Shown here piece by piece: positions 16,365 through 24,902 of a stretch of 64,000 nucleotides of DNA; position 1 is the stretch's first letter, and each line of letters opens with the position of its first letter. Position numbers and translations under genes: made by a program. Source of the stretch: Aureibacter tunicatorum (GTDB taxonomy: Bacteria > Bacteroidota > Bacteroidia > Cytophagales > Cyclobacteriaceae); NCBI RefSeq assembly GCF_036492635.1, contig NZ_AP025306.1, positions 496,001 through 560,000 of the forward strand, read 5' to 3'. The notes under the pieces are model-generated. The model saw only the letters and a list, made by a program, of their open reading frames with translations, was not told the DNA's origin and searched no databases.

Positions 16365-17540
16365 ATGAAGAGATATTTTATCTTTGTTTTGCTTTCTATA
16401 TTTTGGTCATTCAATAGTTCATTCGCGCAATTTGGAAGCTCCAATGTTGATACAGATTCTACTCAGCAAGAGATGAATTTTGTGAGCAATACCATTACCA
16501 ATGTGATGGACTTGATGACCTATGAAAAAGGAAGGTTTTCCTTTGGAATTTTTCCAGTAATGGATTATGAAGAATATAAGGGTGTTGAGATAGGCTTAAT
16601 GCCTGTTTTTCGATTCGCGCCAAAAGATACTGTTTCTCAAGGGAGATTTTACCGGCCGACGACAATAATGCCTCAATTTTCTTTTTCCACCAAAGGACAA
16701 GTTAATATAGAGACGGATTTTGTGTCATTCATCAAGGGAAAATGGAGCATTGTGAGCCGTTTGAATTATTTGAAATATCAAGATGTTTTTTACGGAGTAG
16801 GAGATCCTTTGGAAGAAGAAGAAAGGTCGACTTATAACACAGAACGCTTTTTTTGGTACCTAGAGTTGTTGAGAAATATCAATGATGTGTTTTTTGTCGG
16901 AGTGAAGGCCGATATGATGTATGCTCGTCATTTTGATGTGACTGGCGGAAGTTTCAATCAGGACATTGTAGGTTTTGAAGAAGGCGCTGCTTTGGGAGTT
17001 GGGCCTACGATTAAATTTGATACTCGGGATAATACGCTTTATCCTACAAATGGAAGTTTGTTGAGTGTTTCAGCTATTTTTTACGATAAAGCATTAGGAA
17101 GCGATTTTGATTTTCAGTCCTATAATTTGGATATGAGAAAATATGTGACGTTGAAGGAGGATAAAACCATTTTAGCCATCCAAGGAGTTGTGAATTCAAC
17201 ACAAGGCGATGCTCCTTTTTATAAATTGCCAAGGTTTGGAGGAAGCAGGGGAATGAGAGGCATATCGCATCCAGCCAAATACGCGGATAAAAATAATTTT
17301 TTCACACAGGCTGAAATAAGACAGCATTTATGGTGGCGATTTTCAGCCGCGGCCTTTGTCGGGATCGGTAATACGTCTGAGAAGTTCGATCATAATCTGT
17401 TCAATGATATCAAAACCGTATATGGTTTTGGAGGGCGTTTTCAGTTATTGCCTAATGATAAAATCAATTTTAGAGCGGATATGGGCTTCGGACCTAATGG
17501 CGATCGAGCATTTTATTTTTCGGTGACGGAAGCATTTTAG
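16365..17540 (+). CDS. Omp85-type surface antigen (BamA/TamA C-terminal barrel only)
   Basis: A 391-residue protein with a Sec signal peptide (residues 1-22, ending SSFAQ). The remaining sequence forms a 16-strand-type barrel: GVGPTIKFDTRDNTLYPTNG is the DxRD..YPxxG turn of the Omp85/surface-antigen family, and FGGSRGMRG is the RGxxG lid-loop motif. The end VTEAF has a terminal Phe as in outer-membrane barrels. No POTRA domain is present, so it resembles the short patatin-less/solitary Omp85 group in Bacteroidota, whose role (protein or lipid insertion) is unresolved. Confidence 0.85.
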   Translation: MKRYFIFVLLSIFWSFNSSFAQFGSSNVDTDSTQQEMNFVSNTITNVMDLMTYEKGRFSFGIFPVMDYEEYKGVEIGLMPVFRFAPKDTVSQGRFYRPTTIMPQFSFSTKGQVNIETDFVSFIKGKWSIVSRLNYLKYQDVFYGVGDPLEEEERSTYNTERFFWYLELLRNINDVFFVGVKADMMYARHFDVTGGSFNQDIVGFEEGAALGVGPTIKFDTRDNTLYPTNGSLLSVSAIFYDKALGSDFDFQSYNLDMRKYVTLKEDKTILAIQGVVNSTQGDAPFYKLPRFGGSRGMRGISHPAKYADKNNFFTQAEIRQHLWWRFSAAAFVGIGNTSEKFDHNLFNDIKTVYGFGGRFQLLPNDKINFRADMGFGPNGDRAFYFSVTEAF

Positions 17541-17592
17541 ACAGAGCTAAGCTGTAACAAGATGTGAGATGCTTTGTTTACTTGTGCAGTAG

Positions 17593-19068
17593 ATGAGGGA
17601 TTTTCAATACATAAAAGGACTCAGGTCCAATATCAAATCGAATACGCGTGAAAGGAGTATCGACAAAGTCCCTCCTTCCTTTAAGATGCCTTTGCAATGC
17701 ATGCGGCTTGACATACCTTCGGATGAATGGTATGCTTCTTACGTTAGGAATCCTGATTATAAAAGAAGGTTTGACCATTGCGCTTCACGGCGTGGCATTT
17801 TATTGCCATCCGGTTCCGATTATCCACATCTGACGATAGATTATGATTCGAAGACTTCTGTTGACAATCATAAATTTGTGAGTTTGAGCGTATCGGAAAT
17901 TCACTATAGCCCATCAAGGGACGCCTCTCGATATGTGTTTGTCGAGGATCCTTTGCATAAGGTTTTCTATCCCGACGAGAAAACGGCTCAATTACCCGAT
18001 CTAGCCTTAGTAATGCAGCGTTCTTCTCAATGGTTGCGAAAAGCGGGTATTCCTTTAGTCATTGATTCAAAGACAAAGCTTTCAGCCAAGCATAAACCTA
18101 AGGAAGAATCTTGTAGCACATTATCTTCGATGGATCTTGTTGACGAGATGGAAGGTTTAACGTTGGAATCTTCAAGTACAGTATTAAAGTCCAAACCAAG
18201 CAAAAAGAAGAAGAAAAAACACGCTGGTCAAATAAAGGTGGATGATTATTTGGATCCAGAGTATTGGGAACGAGATATTGGCTTTATTGATATTCCCGCT
18301 TTGGCGGGGCTCTCAAAATTCGCCGATATACCTGATCGATCATATGAAAGATCATTTGTGCCATTAGTTGGTAAATTCGATGCTCAAACGACCAATATCG
18401 TTAGCAAAAGCTATGAAAGATTCATGGCATGCAAGAAGAAAAATGAAGCGGAAATACGGAGATGTCTTTATCATCCGGAAAAGTTGCAATCTGATGCCCA
18501 AATGCTTAAGCTTTTTGATGCGATTAAAGAATCTTACGAGCCTCCTAAAATACCAAAGTGGAATTCATTTTCCCTTCAAGATGTTATTCCATATGGAATG
18601 GACCGTATGAAGCAATCAGGCTTGGACGATTTATTTTTGAATACTTGCATTAAACTGAGTTTGACGAAAACACCCATTTTGCTTACTGAATTGCAAAGTG
18701 AGGAGGCTTATGTACAGGCCTTTACTTTGGGCAATTTCTTATTTGTCATGGCTGAAAAAAGAGGCGATATCCATTTTCAAAATTTAGCTAAAGTTTGGAT
18801 GGAGCAAGTCGATGCAACTTGGCATGGTGTTCCGGAACAATACCACTTGGCTCATGGTGTTAAGGAATACGAATGGGACAAGTTGGATGAAGTTTTCGCT
18901 TTTTTTGAATCTTATTGGGATCAGATGTTGGGTTATTTTCTTCATATGAGAAGAAAACTATTAACCTTAGTTAATCAATATTTTACATTGAGCAAGGAAA
19001 AAAAGCTTGCATTGAATCAGAGAACTTTTGGTGAATGGGATGAAGTCGAAAGCGCAATATTTGAATGA
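17593..19068 (+). CDS. Orphan 491-residue protein with polylysine linker, unrecognised
   Basis: A cytoplasmic-type protein of 491 residues with no signal peptide or membrane segment. Residues 1-160 look folded and Tyr/Arg-rich (SDEWYASYVRNPDYKRRF). Residues 160-215 are a disordered linker containing a Lys run (SKPSKKKKKKHAG, about 200-212). Residues 215-491 are helical (PAEQYHLAHGVKEYEWDK-like segment, here VPEQYHLAHGVKEYEWDK). I cannot assign a family. It ends back to back with the HopA1-like gene: its stop TGA at 19066-19068 is directly followed by the other gene's end. Like the other large orphans in this region it has a two-module, linker-joined layout. Confidence 0.65.
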   Translation: MRDFQYIKGLRSNIKSNTRERSIDKVPPSFKMPLQCMRLDIPSDEWYASYVRNPDYKRRFDHCASRRGILLPSGSDYPHLTIDYDSKTSVDNHKFVSLSVSEIHYSPSRDASRYVFVEDPLHKVFYPDEKTAQLPDLALVMQRSSQWLRKAGIPLVIDSKTKLSAKHKPKEESCSTLSSMDLVDEMEGLTLESSSTVLKSKPSKKKKKKHAGQIKVDDYLDPEYWERDIGFIDIPALAGLSKFADIPDRSYERSFVPLVGKFDAQTTNIVSKSYERFMACKKKNEAEIRRCLYHPEKLQSDAQMLKLFDAIKESYEPPKIPKWNSFSLQDVIPYGMDRMKQSGLDDLFLNTCIKLSLTKTPILLTELQSEEAYVQAFTLGNFLFVMAEKRGDIHFQNLAKVWMEQVDATWHGVPEQYHLAHGVKEYEWDKLDEVFAFFESYWDQMLGYFLHMRRKLLTLVNQYFTLSKEKKLALNQRTFGEWDEVESAIFE

Positions 19069-20568
19069 TTAATGAGTGTTGAGATGAGGAGACTGTGGGT
19101 TTACTCTTGCGTCTTCCAGTTTACGCGTGTATCTAATGAAAAGCTCTTCAAATGATTCGGGCATTTTTTCTCCAAGCGTTTCAGCTAGCAAATATGCTCT
19201 TAGGGATTGATTGGAGCTTCTGAAGTTATGATGAGGTTCTGTAGCTCTCCCATTGGGGTTTCTTAGAACTCCACTTTCTGACAGTCTTTCCATGTCATCT
19301 TCGAGATTGATGCCGTATACTTTCATGGTAAGTCGTGAGAGTTCTTCCAAACTATCAATTGGCAGGCCTTGAGAAGCATGTTCTGGAAGACCGACCCATA
19401 ATCTTTCAAGCTCAGGCCTTGCAAATGGAGACATGAATGCTTTCATCATTTTAGATGCTCCAGTCATGTGAAGAGGATTTGTTTTTTCTCTGATAGCTTG
19501 CCATTTCTCTTCCGAAGCTCCTTGAAGAGTTTTTTTCCCGAGATCGTATCCAGATAGAGGATCCTCCCCCCAGGATATTCCAGGCATGAGTATTTGTGTT
19601 GAGGGCATTACGCTTTCAAACAGCCATTTGTCGCTTTTCGTAGAGAAGAAACTTTCTAGATCAGACAAAATACGATCAAGGTCATGGTCATGTAATGGAT
19701 AAAGTACGATTACGTCTTTTACTAAGTAGGATTGTTGAGCCGTGCTTACTTTGAAGACCTCCAATAAATTTAGCTCCTTCATAAGATGCTGATAGAGATA
19801 GGCCGTGATAGGCTCAAGAAATTCAGTTCTTGCGTTTAAGTAAATTTTTAATTTGCTTCTCTTTCCTTCTTCCTGCTCTTCTTTTTTGTCATTGCTCACA
19901 TGATAGTAGCCTTGTTCATGGGATGCAAACAGTTTTGGCAGTGTTGCGTCAACGGATATTTTTTCCCCTGATCGCATCTGTTGGTAATAGAGTTCTTTTA
20001 CGTCAAGATTTAATAAGCATTTAGCTAAAATTCTTTGAAAGTCTTCAGGGGCAGCTTTCGCTTCGCTATGGGCAAAGGCTGTTGTGAGCTGTTGCTTGAA
20101 CTTCGCTTTTTTATAGCAGTACTCATGAAGAGATTCTTTGATAGCTAGAGGCGATTTTTGATATTCCAGCCATGTCCATTTAAGCCAGCTTACCATGCTT
20201 GTAAAGCTATAATAATCTTTGGGAAGCATCCAACCAGGCTTATCCATCATTTTAGATGCATTGATGGCATATGCTTCGCCATTATAGATGATTTTCACCC
20301 ATGTTTCGCTTGGCGCGAAGGCAGGGTTTGCTGTTTCTTTGAAATCAACGATAACGGGTGTATTTTTCCTGACTGGAAATGTCCTGTAGTTTTCAATTTC
20401 TCCTATTTTGTCCCAAGGGCATATCTGAGCTTCTTCAGCGATAAGCCCGCTATCAAACATCGCTTGAATTGGGAATTCAGTTTGCGGAGCTATTTTGCCA
20501 ATAGAAAATCGCCTGGAGTTTGTCACACGGACGTTCTTCGTTGTGGATTTTTGGTCGTAACAGCCCAT
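19069..20568 (-). CDS. HopA1-domain-like protein
   Basis: A 499-residue protein, no signal peptide. About residues 205-350 follow the pattern of the HopA1 effector family: LKIYLNARTEF (strand with the conserved YLN), VFKVSTAQQSYLVKDVIVLY (strand pair with the R/K-D-V..Y signature, positions 271-290), then PSTQILMPGISWGEDP and SGYDLGKKTL, matching the usual T..L.PG..wa..P and SFG..R elements. HopA1 proteins are type III effectors in Pseudomonas, and relatives (LxmY-type) act as phospho-Ser/Thr lyases in class V lanthipeptide synthesis. Here the gene lies directly downstream of two GG-leader peptides on the same strand, separated by a weak terminator. The N- and C-terminal flanks are unrecognised. 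Confidence 0.6.
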   Translation of the reverse strand: MGCYDQKSTTKNVRVTNSRRFSIGKIAPQTEFPIQAMFDSGLIAEEAQICPWDKIGEIENYRTFPVRKNTPVIVDFKETANPAFAPSETWVKIIYNGEAYAINASKMMDKPGWMLPKDYYSFTSMVSWLKWTWLEYQKSPLAIKESLHEYCYKKAKFKQQLTTAFAHSEAKAAPEDFQRILAKCLLNLDVKELYYQQMRSGEKISVDATLPKLFASHEQGYYHVSNDKKEEQEEGKRSKLKIYLNARTEFLEPITAYLYQHLMKELNLLEVFKVSTAQQSYLVKDVIVLYPLHDHDLDRILSDLESFFSTKSDKWLFESVMPSTQILMPGISWGEDPLSGYDLGKKTLQGASEEKWQAIREKTNPLHMTGASKMMKAFMSPFARPELERLWVGLPEHASQGLPIDSLEELSRLTMKVYGINLEDDMERLSESGVLRNPNGRATEPHHNFRSSNQSLRAYLLAETLGEKMPESFEELFIRYTRKLEDARVNPQSPHLNTH

Positions 20569-20662
20569 TGCATAATATTCGGAGAATCGGTTAGTATATA
20601 ACCAAATGACTGTTTGAATGTTTTAGGGCTGCGATTTCAGGCGTCCCCGACCTCGCAGCTTT

Positions 20663-20690
20663 TTTGTAAAAACGCTTAAGCGACTTTTTA
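20663..20690 (-). terminator. Weak hairpin terminator after the GG-leader peptide genes
   Basis: Read on the minus strand, an A-run, the palindrome CGCTTAAGCG (20673-20682) and then TTTTTAC form a short hairpin with T-tract immediately after the stop of the first mini-gene. The stem is short (3 G-C pairs plus A-T pairs), so some read-through into the HopA1-like gene is plausible. Confidence 0.35.
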
Positions 20691-20804
20691 CTAGAATAAA
20701 CTTCTTACGAATAATCCTAGCACATAGCCGATAGCGTATCCGATTTGATCGATGATTGATCCACCGCTGATAGCCGTTAGTTCTGCTGTTGATAGTTCTT
20801 GCAT
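20691..20804 (-). CDS. Double-glycine leader peptide, bacteriocin-like (peptide A)
   Basis: A 37-codon gene. Translation: leader MQELSTAELTAISGG (residues 1-15) and a 22-residue core SIIDQIGYAIGYVLGLFVRS followed by LF. The leader has the ELT..L..I.GG features of peptides processed by C39-peptidase ABC exporters. The core is hydrophobic, has one Arg near the end and contains GxxxGxxxG (Gly22, Gly26, Gly30), the helix-helix motif of class IIb two-peptide bacteriocins. There is no Cys, so no lanthionine or disulfide. It lies 30 bp downstream of the sister gene. No immunity protein or exporter is recognised in the window. Confidence 0.75.
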   Translation of the reverse strand: MQELSTAELTAISGGSIIDQIGYAIGYVLGLFVRSLF

Positions 20805-20834
20805 GACTGTAAGTTTTAATGGTTTGAAATAAAA

Positions 20835-20966
20835 TTATCTTCTTCTTAGACCGTCAATGAACCCATTAAGCAATCCTCCGAAGAATTCTTTGATGCCGTC
20901 CCATACTTCGCCGATCGTAACGCCACCATTGATTGAGAGTAATTCTGCTGTTGTTAAATCTTGCAT
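20835..20966 (-). CDS. Double-glycine leader peptide, bacteriocin-like (peptide B)
   Basis: A 43-codon gene. Leader MQDLTTAELLSINGG (residues 1-15) matches that of peptide A at 10 of 15 positions. The 28-residue core is VTIGEVWDGIKEFFGGLLNG followed by FIDGLRRR: an amphipathic helix with a cationic RRR end and GxxxGxxxG (Gly31, Gly35, Gly39). There is no Cys and a single Trp. The conserved leader with diverged core is what one expects of a two-component exported peptide pair. It is first in the transcript. The 489 bp upstream hold no other gene and must contain its promoter. Confidence 0.75.
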   Translation of the reverse strand: MQDLTTAELLSINGGVTIGEVWDGIKEFFGGLLNGFIDGLRRR

Positions 20967-21455
20967 TGTTCTGAAATTTAAAAGTTGAAAATTATAATAA
21001 AACCTATAGGTTCTTGAGAAAAGGTAAAATGCGTGCTATCAACATGCATTTATTAATGTTATTGGATTTGTTTCAATGAGCATTATGTCTTATTTGACAT
21101 AGAGTTTATGTATGCAAATATATTATAATTGAGTTATAAGGTGTTGAATTGAATTACATTTCTTTTTTTGTGAGTTTTAGTAAATTTAATTGCATTTAAA
21201 TAATTGAGATGTATTAAAATGTGATTTTTATTTAATTATATATATATGATGTTGTCAATGTGTATTTATTTTTGCTTGGATAAAATCACATGATTGAAAA
21301 CTTAAATTATATAAATAGTTAAAATTTAAGATGCGTTGAATAAAAGTGATTCAATGAGCTTCAGCTGAAAATTCTTTTTAATAAATAAATGAGCTTCTCT
21401 ATACAATTTTATATCCAATTGAAGCGTCTGTTTGAAAATGGATATGGTAATTTAT
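20967..21455. other. AT-rich intergenic region between GG-peptides and DMT transporter
   Basis: About 490 bases with no credible gene. It is a divergent-promoter region for the GG-peptide genes (minus) and the EamA transporter (plus). It contains a short AACCTATAGGTT perfect palindrome (21001-21012), 35 bp upstream of the peptide B start, which could be an operator or a transcript-start element. Nothing else is recognised. Confidence 0.5.
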
Positions 21456-22337
21456 ATGAAGAAGAAATATAATATCGGAGCGTTTTATGTGATGTTATCA
21501 TCAGTATTGTTTGGTTTGATGCCTTATTTTGCGAAGACTCTTTATTCAACTGGAGCTACCCCTCAAGCAGTTTTAGCTTATAGGTTTTTTTTGGGAGCTT
21601 TGTTAGCTTTGGGCTGGATTAGATGTAAGAAGATAGATTTGAGAATTGACAGATCGTCTTTGATTAGGATTTTTATTATCGCTTTGGTAGGTATGTGCTT
21701 GACTACTTCAATGTTGTTCATGAGCTTTCAATATGTTTCATCGGGCCTGGCCATGGCTTTGCACTTTGCTTATCCCGCTTTTACTGTTTTGATATCTGTA
21801 ATGTTGTTTAGACTCAAGTTTACATTAAGAAAGGCGGCATCAGTAGCTTTGTCAATGATAGGTATTGTATTGATTTCCGAATTGTCATTTGAAAGCAATA
21901 GTCTTAAAGGAATGGCTTTGGCAATACTCTCAGCTGTGACATACGCGATTTATATTATTTCAATCACGCATCATAAGTTGCGAAATTTGGAGACTTCGAT
22001 TATCAATTTCTATATGTTTGGATTCTCCTCAATAATTTTGAGTTTATGGGCTTACTTTGACGGTGGATTTTTTACACCGAGTAGTGGAGAAGAGTATTTC
22101 GCATTGGGCGGCTTAGCATTTGTTTCAACATTTATTGCGATTATGCTATTTGCCAAAGGAGCTCAATTGATAGGAGCTTCAGATGCTTCCTTGTTGAGCA
22201 CGATGGAGCCAATCACAAGTATAATACTTGGTGTGATTTTCTTCGGTGAATTGCTTAAGCCAGTACATTTGATAGGCGTTGTTTTGATTATTTTATCTAT
22301 AATATTAGTCGCTAAAGCAAAGAAAGTCGCTGAATGA
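21456..22337 (+). CDS. EamA-family (DMT superfamily) transporter
   Basis: About 293 residues with ten predicted membrane helices in two EamA repeats. The first repeat starts GAFYVMLSSVLFGLMPYFAK and the second starts GMALAILSAVTYAIYIISI; the conserved end of each repeat is visible as LAMALHFAYPAFTVLISVML-like and DASLLSTMEPITSIILGVIF. Start choice: the ATG at 21456 puts the first helix close to the N-terminus; in-frame ATGs at 21438 and 21444 are alternatives. Such carriers export or import metabolites, often amino acids; the substrate is not predictable. It faces away from the GG-peptide genes. Confidence 0.9.
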   Translation: MKKKYNIGAFYVMLSSVLFGLMPYFAKTLYSTGATPQAVLAYRFFLGALLALGWIRCKKIDLRIDRSSLIRIFIIALVGMCLTTSMLFMSFQYVSSGLAMALHFAYPAFTVLISVMLFRLKFTLRKAASVALSMIGIVLISELSFESNSLKGMALAILSAVTYAIYIISITHHKLRNLETSIINFYMFGFSSIILSLWAYFDGGFFTPSSGEEYFALGGLAFVSTFIAIMLFAKGAQLIGASDASLLSTMEPITSIILGVIFFGELLKPVHLIGVVLIILSIILVAKAKKVAE

Positions 22338-22606
22338 CTTAAATATTTTGTTTTTTGGACGATATGGACTTTGGAATAACCAAGGAAAATGCCTCAAGAA
22401 AATAAAAGAAGGGTTTGGCAATCTAAAAGAGATTTAAGGCAATGATAATGTAGAGCTTAAGAAGGTGGAGTCCAATGGAAATGCCACATCAGACGACGTG
22501 TTGTAAAAGCATCGTTTTTCTCAACTAGGCTTTTCAAAATTATATCGTTTGATTAAGCTTATCATTGCCATTATTATGTTGATTTATCTTAATGAAATAC
22601 TTCTTT

Positions 22607-22966
22607 TTAGTATTGATCATATTGTCCAGTACGCAAGAGTACCAATGTGCAAGCTCTTTGAGTTATGATGCCATGATCTTGGGCTATCATTTCTAACTTG
22701 ATATTCTCCGAGCCGGGGTTGAAAATTATGCGTTTGGGTTTGCGCGCTATGATTTCATTCAGCCATTTTTCTTGATGAAAAGGGTTTAGATATAGCGTTA
22801 TTGTATCGATTTCTCCTTCAGGCAATTGTGACAAGATGTTAGCAGCTCCGATTTTTCCGTCTTTTATGCCAACAGGAAAAGCTTTATAGTTATACGATTG
22901 CAACAAAATTGTCGCTTGATACGCATACCTGTCAGGGTTGGGGCTTGCTCCTAGTATGATGTGCAT
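22607..22966 (-). CDS. CoA-binding-domain protein
   Basis: A 119-residue single-domain Rossmann-like protein started at the ATG at 22966 (a TTG 15 bases upstream is possible). It shows the ILGASPNPDRYAYQA first-loop motif, the middle strand segment TITLYLNPF and the C-terminal RIIFNPGSENIKLEM segment of CoA_binding_2/YccU-like proteins. These bind CoA or similar nucleotides; the cellular role is undefined. Its neighbour is a cupin on the same strand, 79 bp upstream. Confidence 0.85.
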   Translation of the reverse strand: MHIILGASPNPDRYAYQATILLQSYNYKAFPVGIKDGKIGAANILSQLPEGEIDTITLYLNPFHQEKWLNEIIARKPKRIIFNPGSENIKLEMIAQDHGIITQRACTLVLLRTGQYDQY

Positions 22967-23045
22967 TTTTTTTGCTTGCAAGTTACTTAGAATGTGGAAT
23001 TAAAGTAGCATGCTCGCTAATAATTTAGTGAGCATGCTTTATGCT

Positions 23046-23387
23046 TTATGAGTTTGCAACATCTTTTACGCGATTGACGAAGTCATTTTTTGAAAGGCTT
23101 AATCTTATAATGCTGTTTTCCAAAGCTCTCAAGTCATGTGGTGTATTTGAAGCTAATGAAAGAATATCTCCTTTTTCGATAACTTTGATTTTTCCATTGA
23201 CACCAAACTCGATTTTGCCTTCGAAAAGTTCTACAGTAATTTGATAAGAGGTTTTGTGCTCTTTCATAATTTGGCCTGATTTCATGAGAATTCTGACTTC
23301 TTTGGACACTTCGTTTTCAAAAAGAAGACTTACCGCAGGTTTGTTGTCATTGTATTCCAGGTTTTTAATCAGTGATGCTTGTTCCAT
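23046..23387 (-). CDS. Small cupin-domain protein
   Basis: A 113-residue single-domain cupin. Seen: ILMKSGQIMKEHKTSYQITVELFEG (first cupin motif region, given as two joined parts ILMKSGQIMKEH and QITVELFEG) and GDILSLASNTPHDLRA (second motif with P-H). Only some of the usual metal ligands are present (His in KEHK, Glu in VELFEG, His in TPHD), so a metal site is possible. It may be a sensor or sugar-related protein. Likely cotranscribed with the CoA-binding protein gene downstream. Confidence 0.8.
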   Translation of the reverse strand: MEQASLIKNLEYNDNKPAVSLLFENEVSKEVRILMKSGQIMKEHKTSYQITVELFEGKIEFGVNGKIKVIEKGDILSLASNTPHDLRALENSIIRLSLSKNDFVNRVKDVANS

Positions 23388-23468
23388 AGTTTTTTAATGC
23401 AATTATAGCATCCAGATAATATTAATCATATGTTTTCAATCATAAGGTTGATTTTCGAGCATTGGACG

Positions 23469-24158
23469 TTATAATATTTCTTTTTTCTTGGCGATGCCAA
23501 TTTTCAATCCTAGTTGCAGTGATGGAACAAAAGTATCGTCTCTATAAGTTAAACTTCCTATATTGATCTCGGGGTTTATGTTATAGTTTTCCTTGTAAGT
23601 TTCGATTTTGTACCTTAAGCCCAATCCTGTATAAAATTTGACGTTTATCAAGTGTTTATGCGAGAGATTAATTTGAGCGTTAGTACCTATAATTACTTTT
23701 AGTCCTGTGACATTATTTCTTTGAGTACGTCTATAATCAAGATTTTGTTCGTCATTATGAAATAGTTTGTCATTCATCCAATAATAGCGATTGAATACCT
23801 CAAACCCTAGAAAAAACTTTCTGGGAGGAGTGGATATAAAGTATAGTGTAGGCGCTACTGAGATATATAAAGCTTGAAGATTAGGGTCTAGCATGTAAGA
23901 GTTTTCAATGAATATATAATCTCCATGATAAGATGTATTTTCATCATATTTTGCTATTTTATAGCCTAATGAGTATTCCACTGAGAAATTGTCTTTGTGG
24001 AAATGTTCATAGCTAAGAATTATTTCCTTAAGAAGCAATTGCGTAGGGTTGATGTATATGCCATTGTCATAGACTGGATTATTCTCATTTTGCTGCCCGA
24101 AACTTTGAATAGAAACAAATATTAGCGATAATAAAAAGAATGTTTTTGGTAATTTCAT
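23469..24158 (-). CDS. Outer-membrane beta-barrel-type exported protein
   Basis: A 229-residue product from the ATG at 24158, giving a signal peptide that ends SIQSFGQ. The mature part has many short amphipathic strands with aromatic girdles (ILSYEHFHKDNFSVEYSLGY, LINVKFYTGLGLRYKI, PSLQLGLKIGIAKK), which is typical of an 8- to 10-stranded outer-membrane barrel of the DUF3575/outer-membrane-protein type. No specific function is recognised. It is 54 bp downstream of the phosphopantetheinyl transferase gene on the same strand, possibly by chance. Confidence 0.7.
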   Translation of the reverse strand: MKLPKTFFLLSLIFVSIQSFGQQNENNPVYDNGIYINPTQLLLKEIILSYEHFHKDNFSVEYSLGYKIAKYDENTSYHGDYIFIENSYMLDPNLQALYISVAPTLYFISTPPRKFFLGFEVFNRYYWMNDKLFHNDEQNLDYRRTQRNNVTGLKVIIGTNAQINLSHKHLINVKFYTGLGLRYKIETYKENYNINPEINIGSLTYRDDTFVPSLQLGLKIGIAKKKEIL

Positions 24159-24212
24159 TATTTGATTTTGTTTAACTTCAAACTTAATCAAAAAGAATTC
24201 ATTTTAAATGGA

Positions 24213-24902
24213 TTATTGAGATATATTGTTGTTAAATATGTTTAAATGATTAATGTTTGGCATGCATATGCACAGGCAGTAGTTTTGTTGCAAATGATGT
24301 GTAATTGCTTTAAAGGTTGTTGCATGAGGATATGTATACTGTCGATATCCTTTGTTTTTTGTTTCGAGTGTCACCGAGCTGATTGACAAACCTGTTTTAA
24401 TAGTTTTAGCCAGAGCCTCTTTGGCGGTCCAAATTTCCAGTGCTTTTCGTGATGGAAAAGCATGTTTTTCAATAGAATATTTTTCTTGAGTTGACAGTTC
24501 ATTTTTAATCAATTTGGGCAGGTCGTCTCTTTGTTGTTCAATGTCTATTCCCATTAGCAACTCTGAAGGGTAAAGCAGAATCGTAGCTATGTTTTTTGAA
24601 TGAGAGATACTTATTTGATAATCATGATTAATTCCCTTAAGTAGAGGTTGGCCTAGGATCCCTTTTTCTATATGAAAGTCATCTATATTTGTTGTCAATC
24701 CAATTTTATGCGCTGCTTCTTTGGCAAGGATTCTAGAATTTATGTACGCATTTGACCGTTCTTTATCATAAGTGTTTTCATTTAACTCTTTTTTTTCAAT
24801 GTCATGGAGGCTTTCGAAATTATTGTTTTCATCGCTGATGCCTAAAGCTATTTTATAGTTTCGATCATTCCATCGAAACTCTTCGATATATATGTTATTC
24901 AT
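24213..24902 (-). CDS. 4'-phosphopantetheinyl transferase, Sfp-type
   Basis: A 229-residue protein from the ATG at 24902. Motifs: ISISHSKN at 97-104, MGIDIEQQRDD with Mg-binding Asp120 and Glu122, and WTAKEALAKT with Trp158, Lys161 and Glu162 (WxxKEAxxK). It transfers the phosphopantetheine arm from CoA to carrier-protein Ser residues. The gene directly follows the polyketide synthase on the same strand (57 bp gap), so its main substrate is very likely the PKS carrier domain (Ser2102). A hairpin with T-tract lies just before its start codon and may throttle its expression. Confidence 0.92.
   Translation of the reverse strand: MNNIYIEEFRWNDRNYKIALGISDENNNFESLHDIEKKELNENTYDKERSNAYINSRILAKEAAHKIGLTTNIDDFHIEKGILGQPLLKGINHDYQISISHSKNIATILLYPSELLMGIDIEQQRDDLPKLIKNELSTQEKYSIEKHAFPSRKALEIWTAKEALAKTIKTGLSISSVTLETKNKGYRQYTYPHATTFKAITHHLQQNYCLCICMPNINHLNIFNNNISQ

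Noticed and set aside
20621-20665. Strong GCTGCGA/TCGCAGC hairpin with T-run on the plus strand
   Set aside because: No plus-strand gene precedes it. On the minus strand it lacks a T-tract. It may be a structured leader of the HopA1-like gene, but there is no further support, so it is not listed as a terminator.
20691-20966. Lanthipeptide precursors
   Set aside because: The cores contain no Cys and hardly any Ser or Thr, so lanthionine rings cannot form. The two-peptide-bacteriocin reading fits better.
22338-22606. Short frames between the DMT transporter and the CoA-binding protein gene
   Set aside because: A 22-codon frame (ending ATSDDVL) has no start codon and no recognised family. I see no reliable remnant of a transposase.
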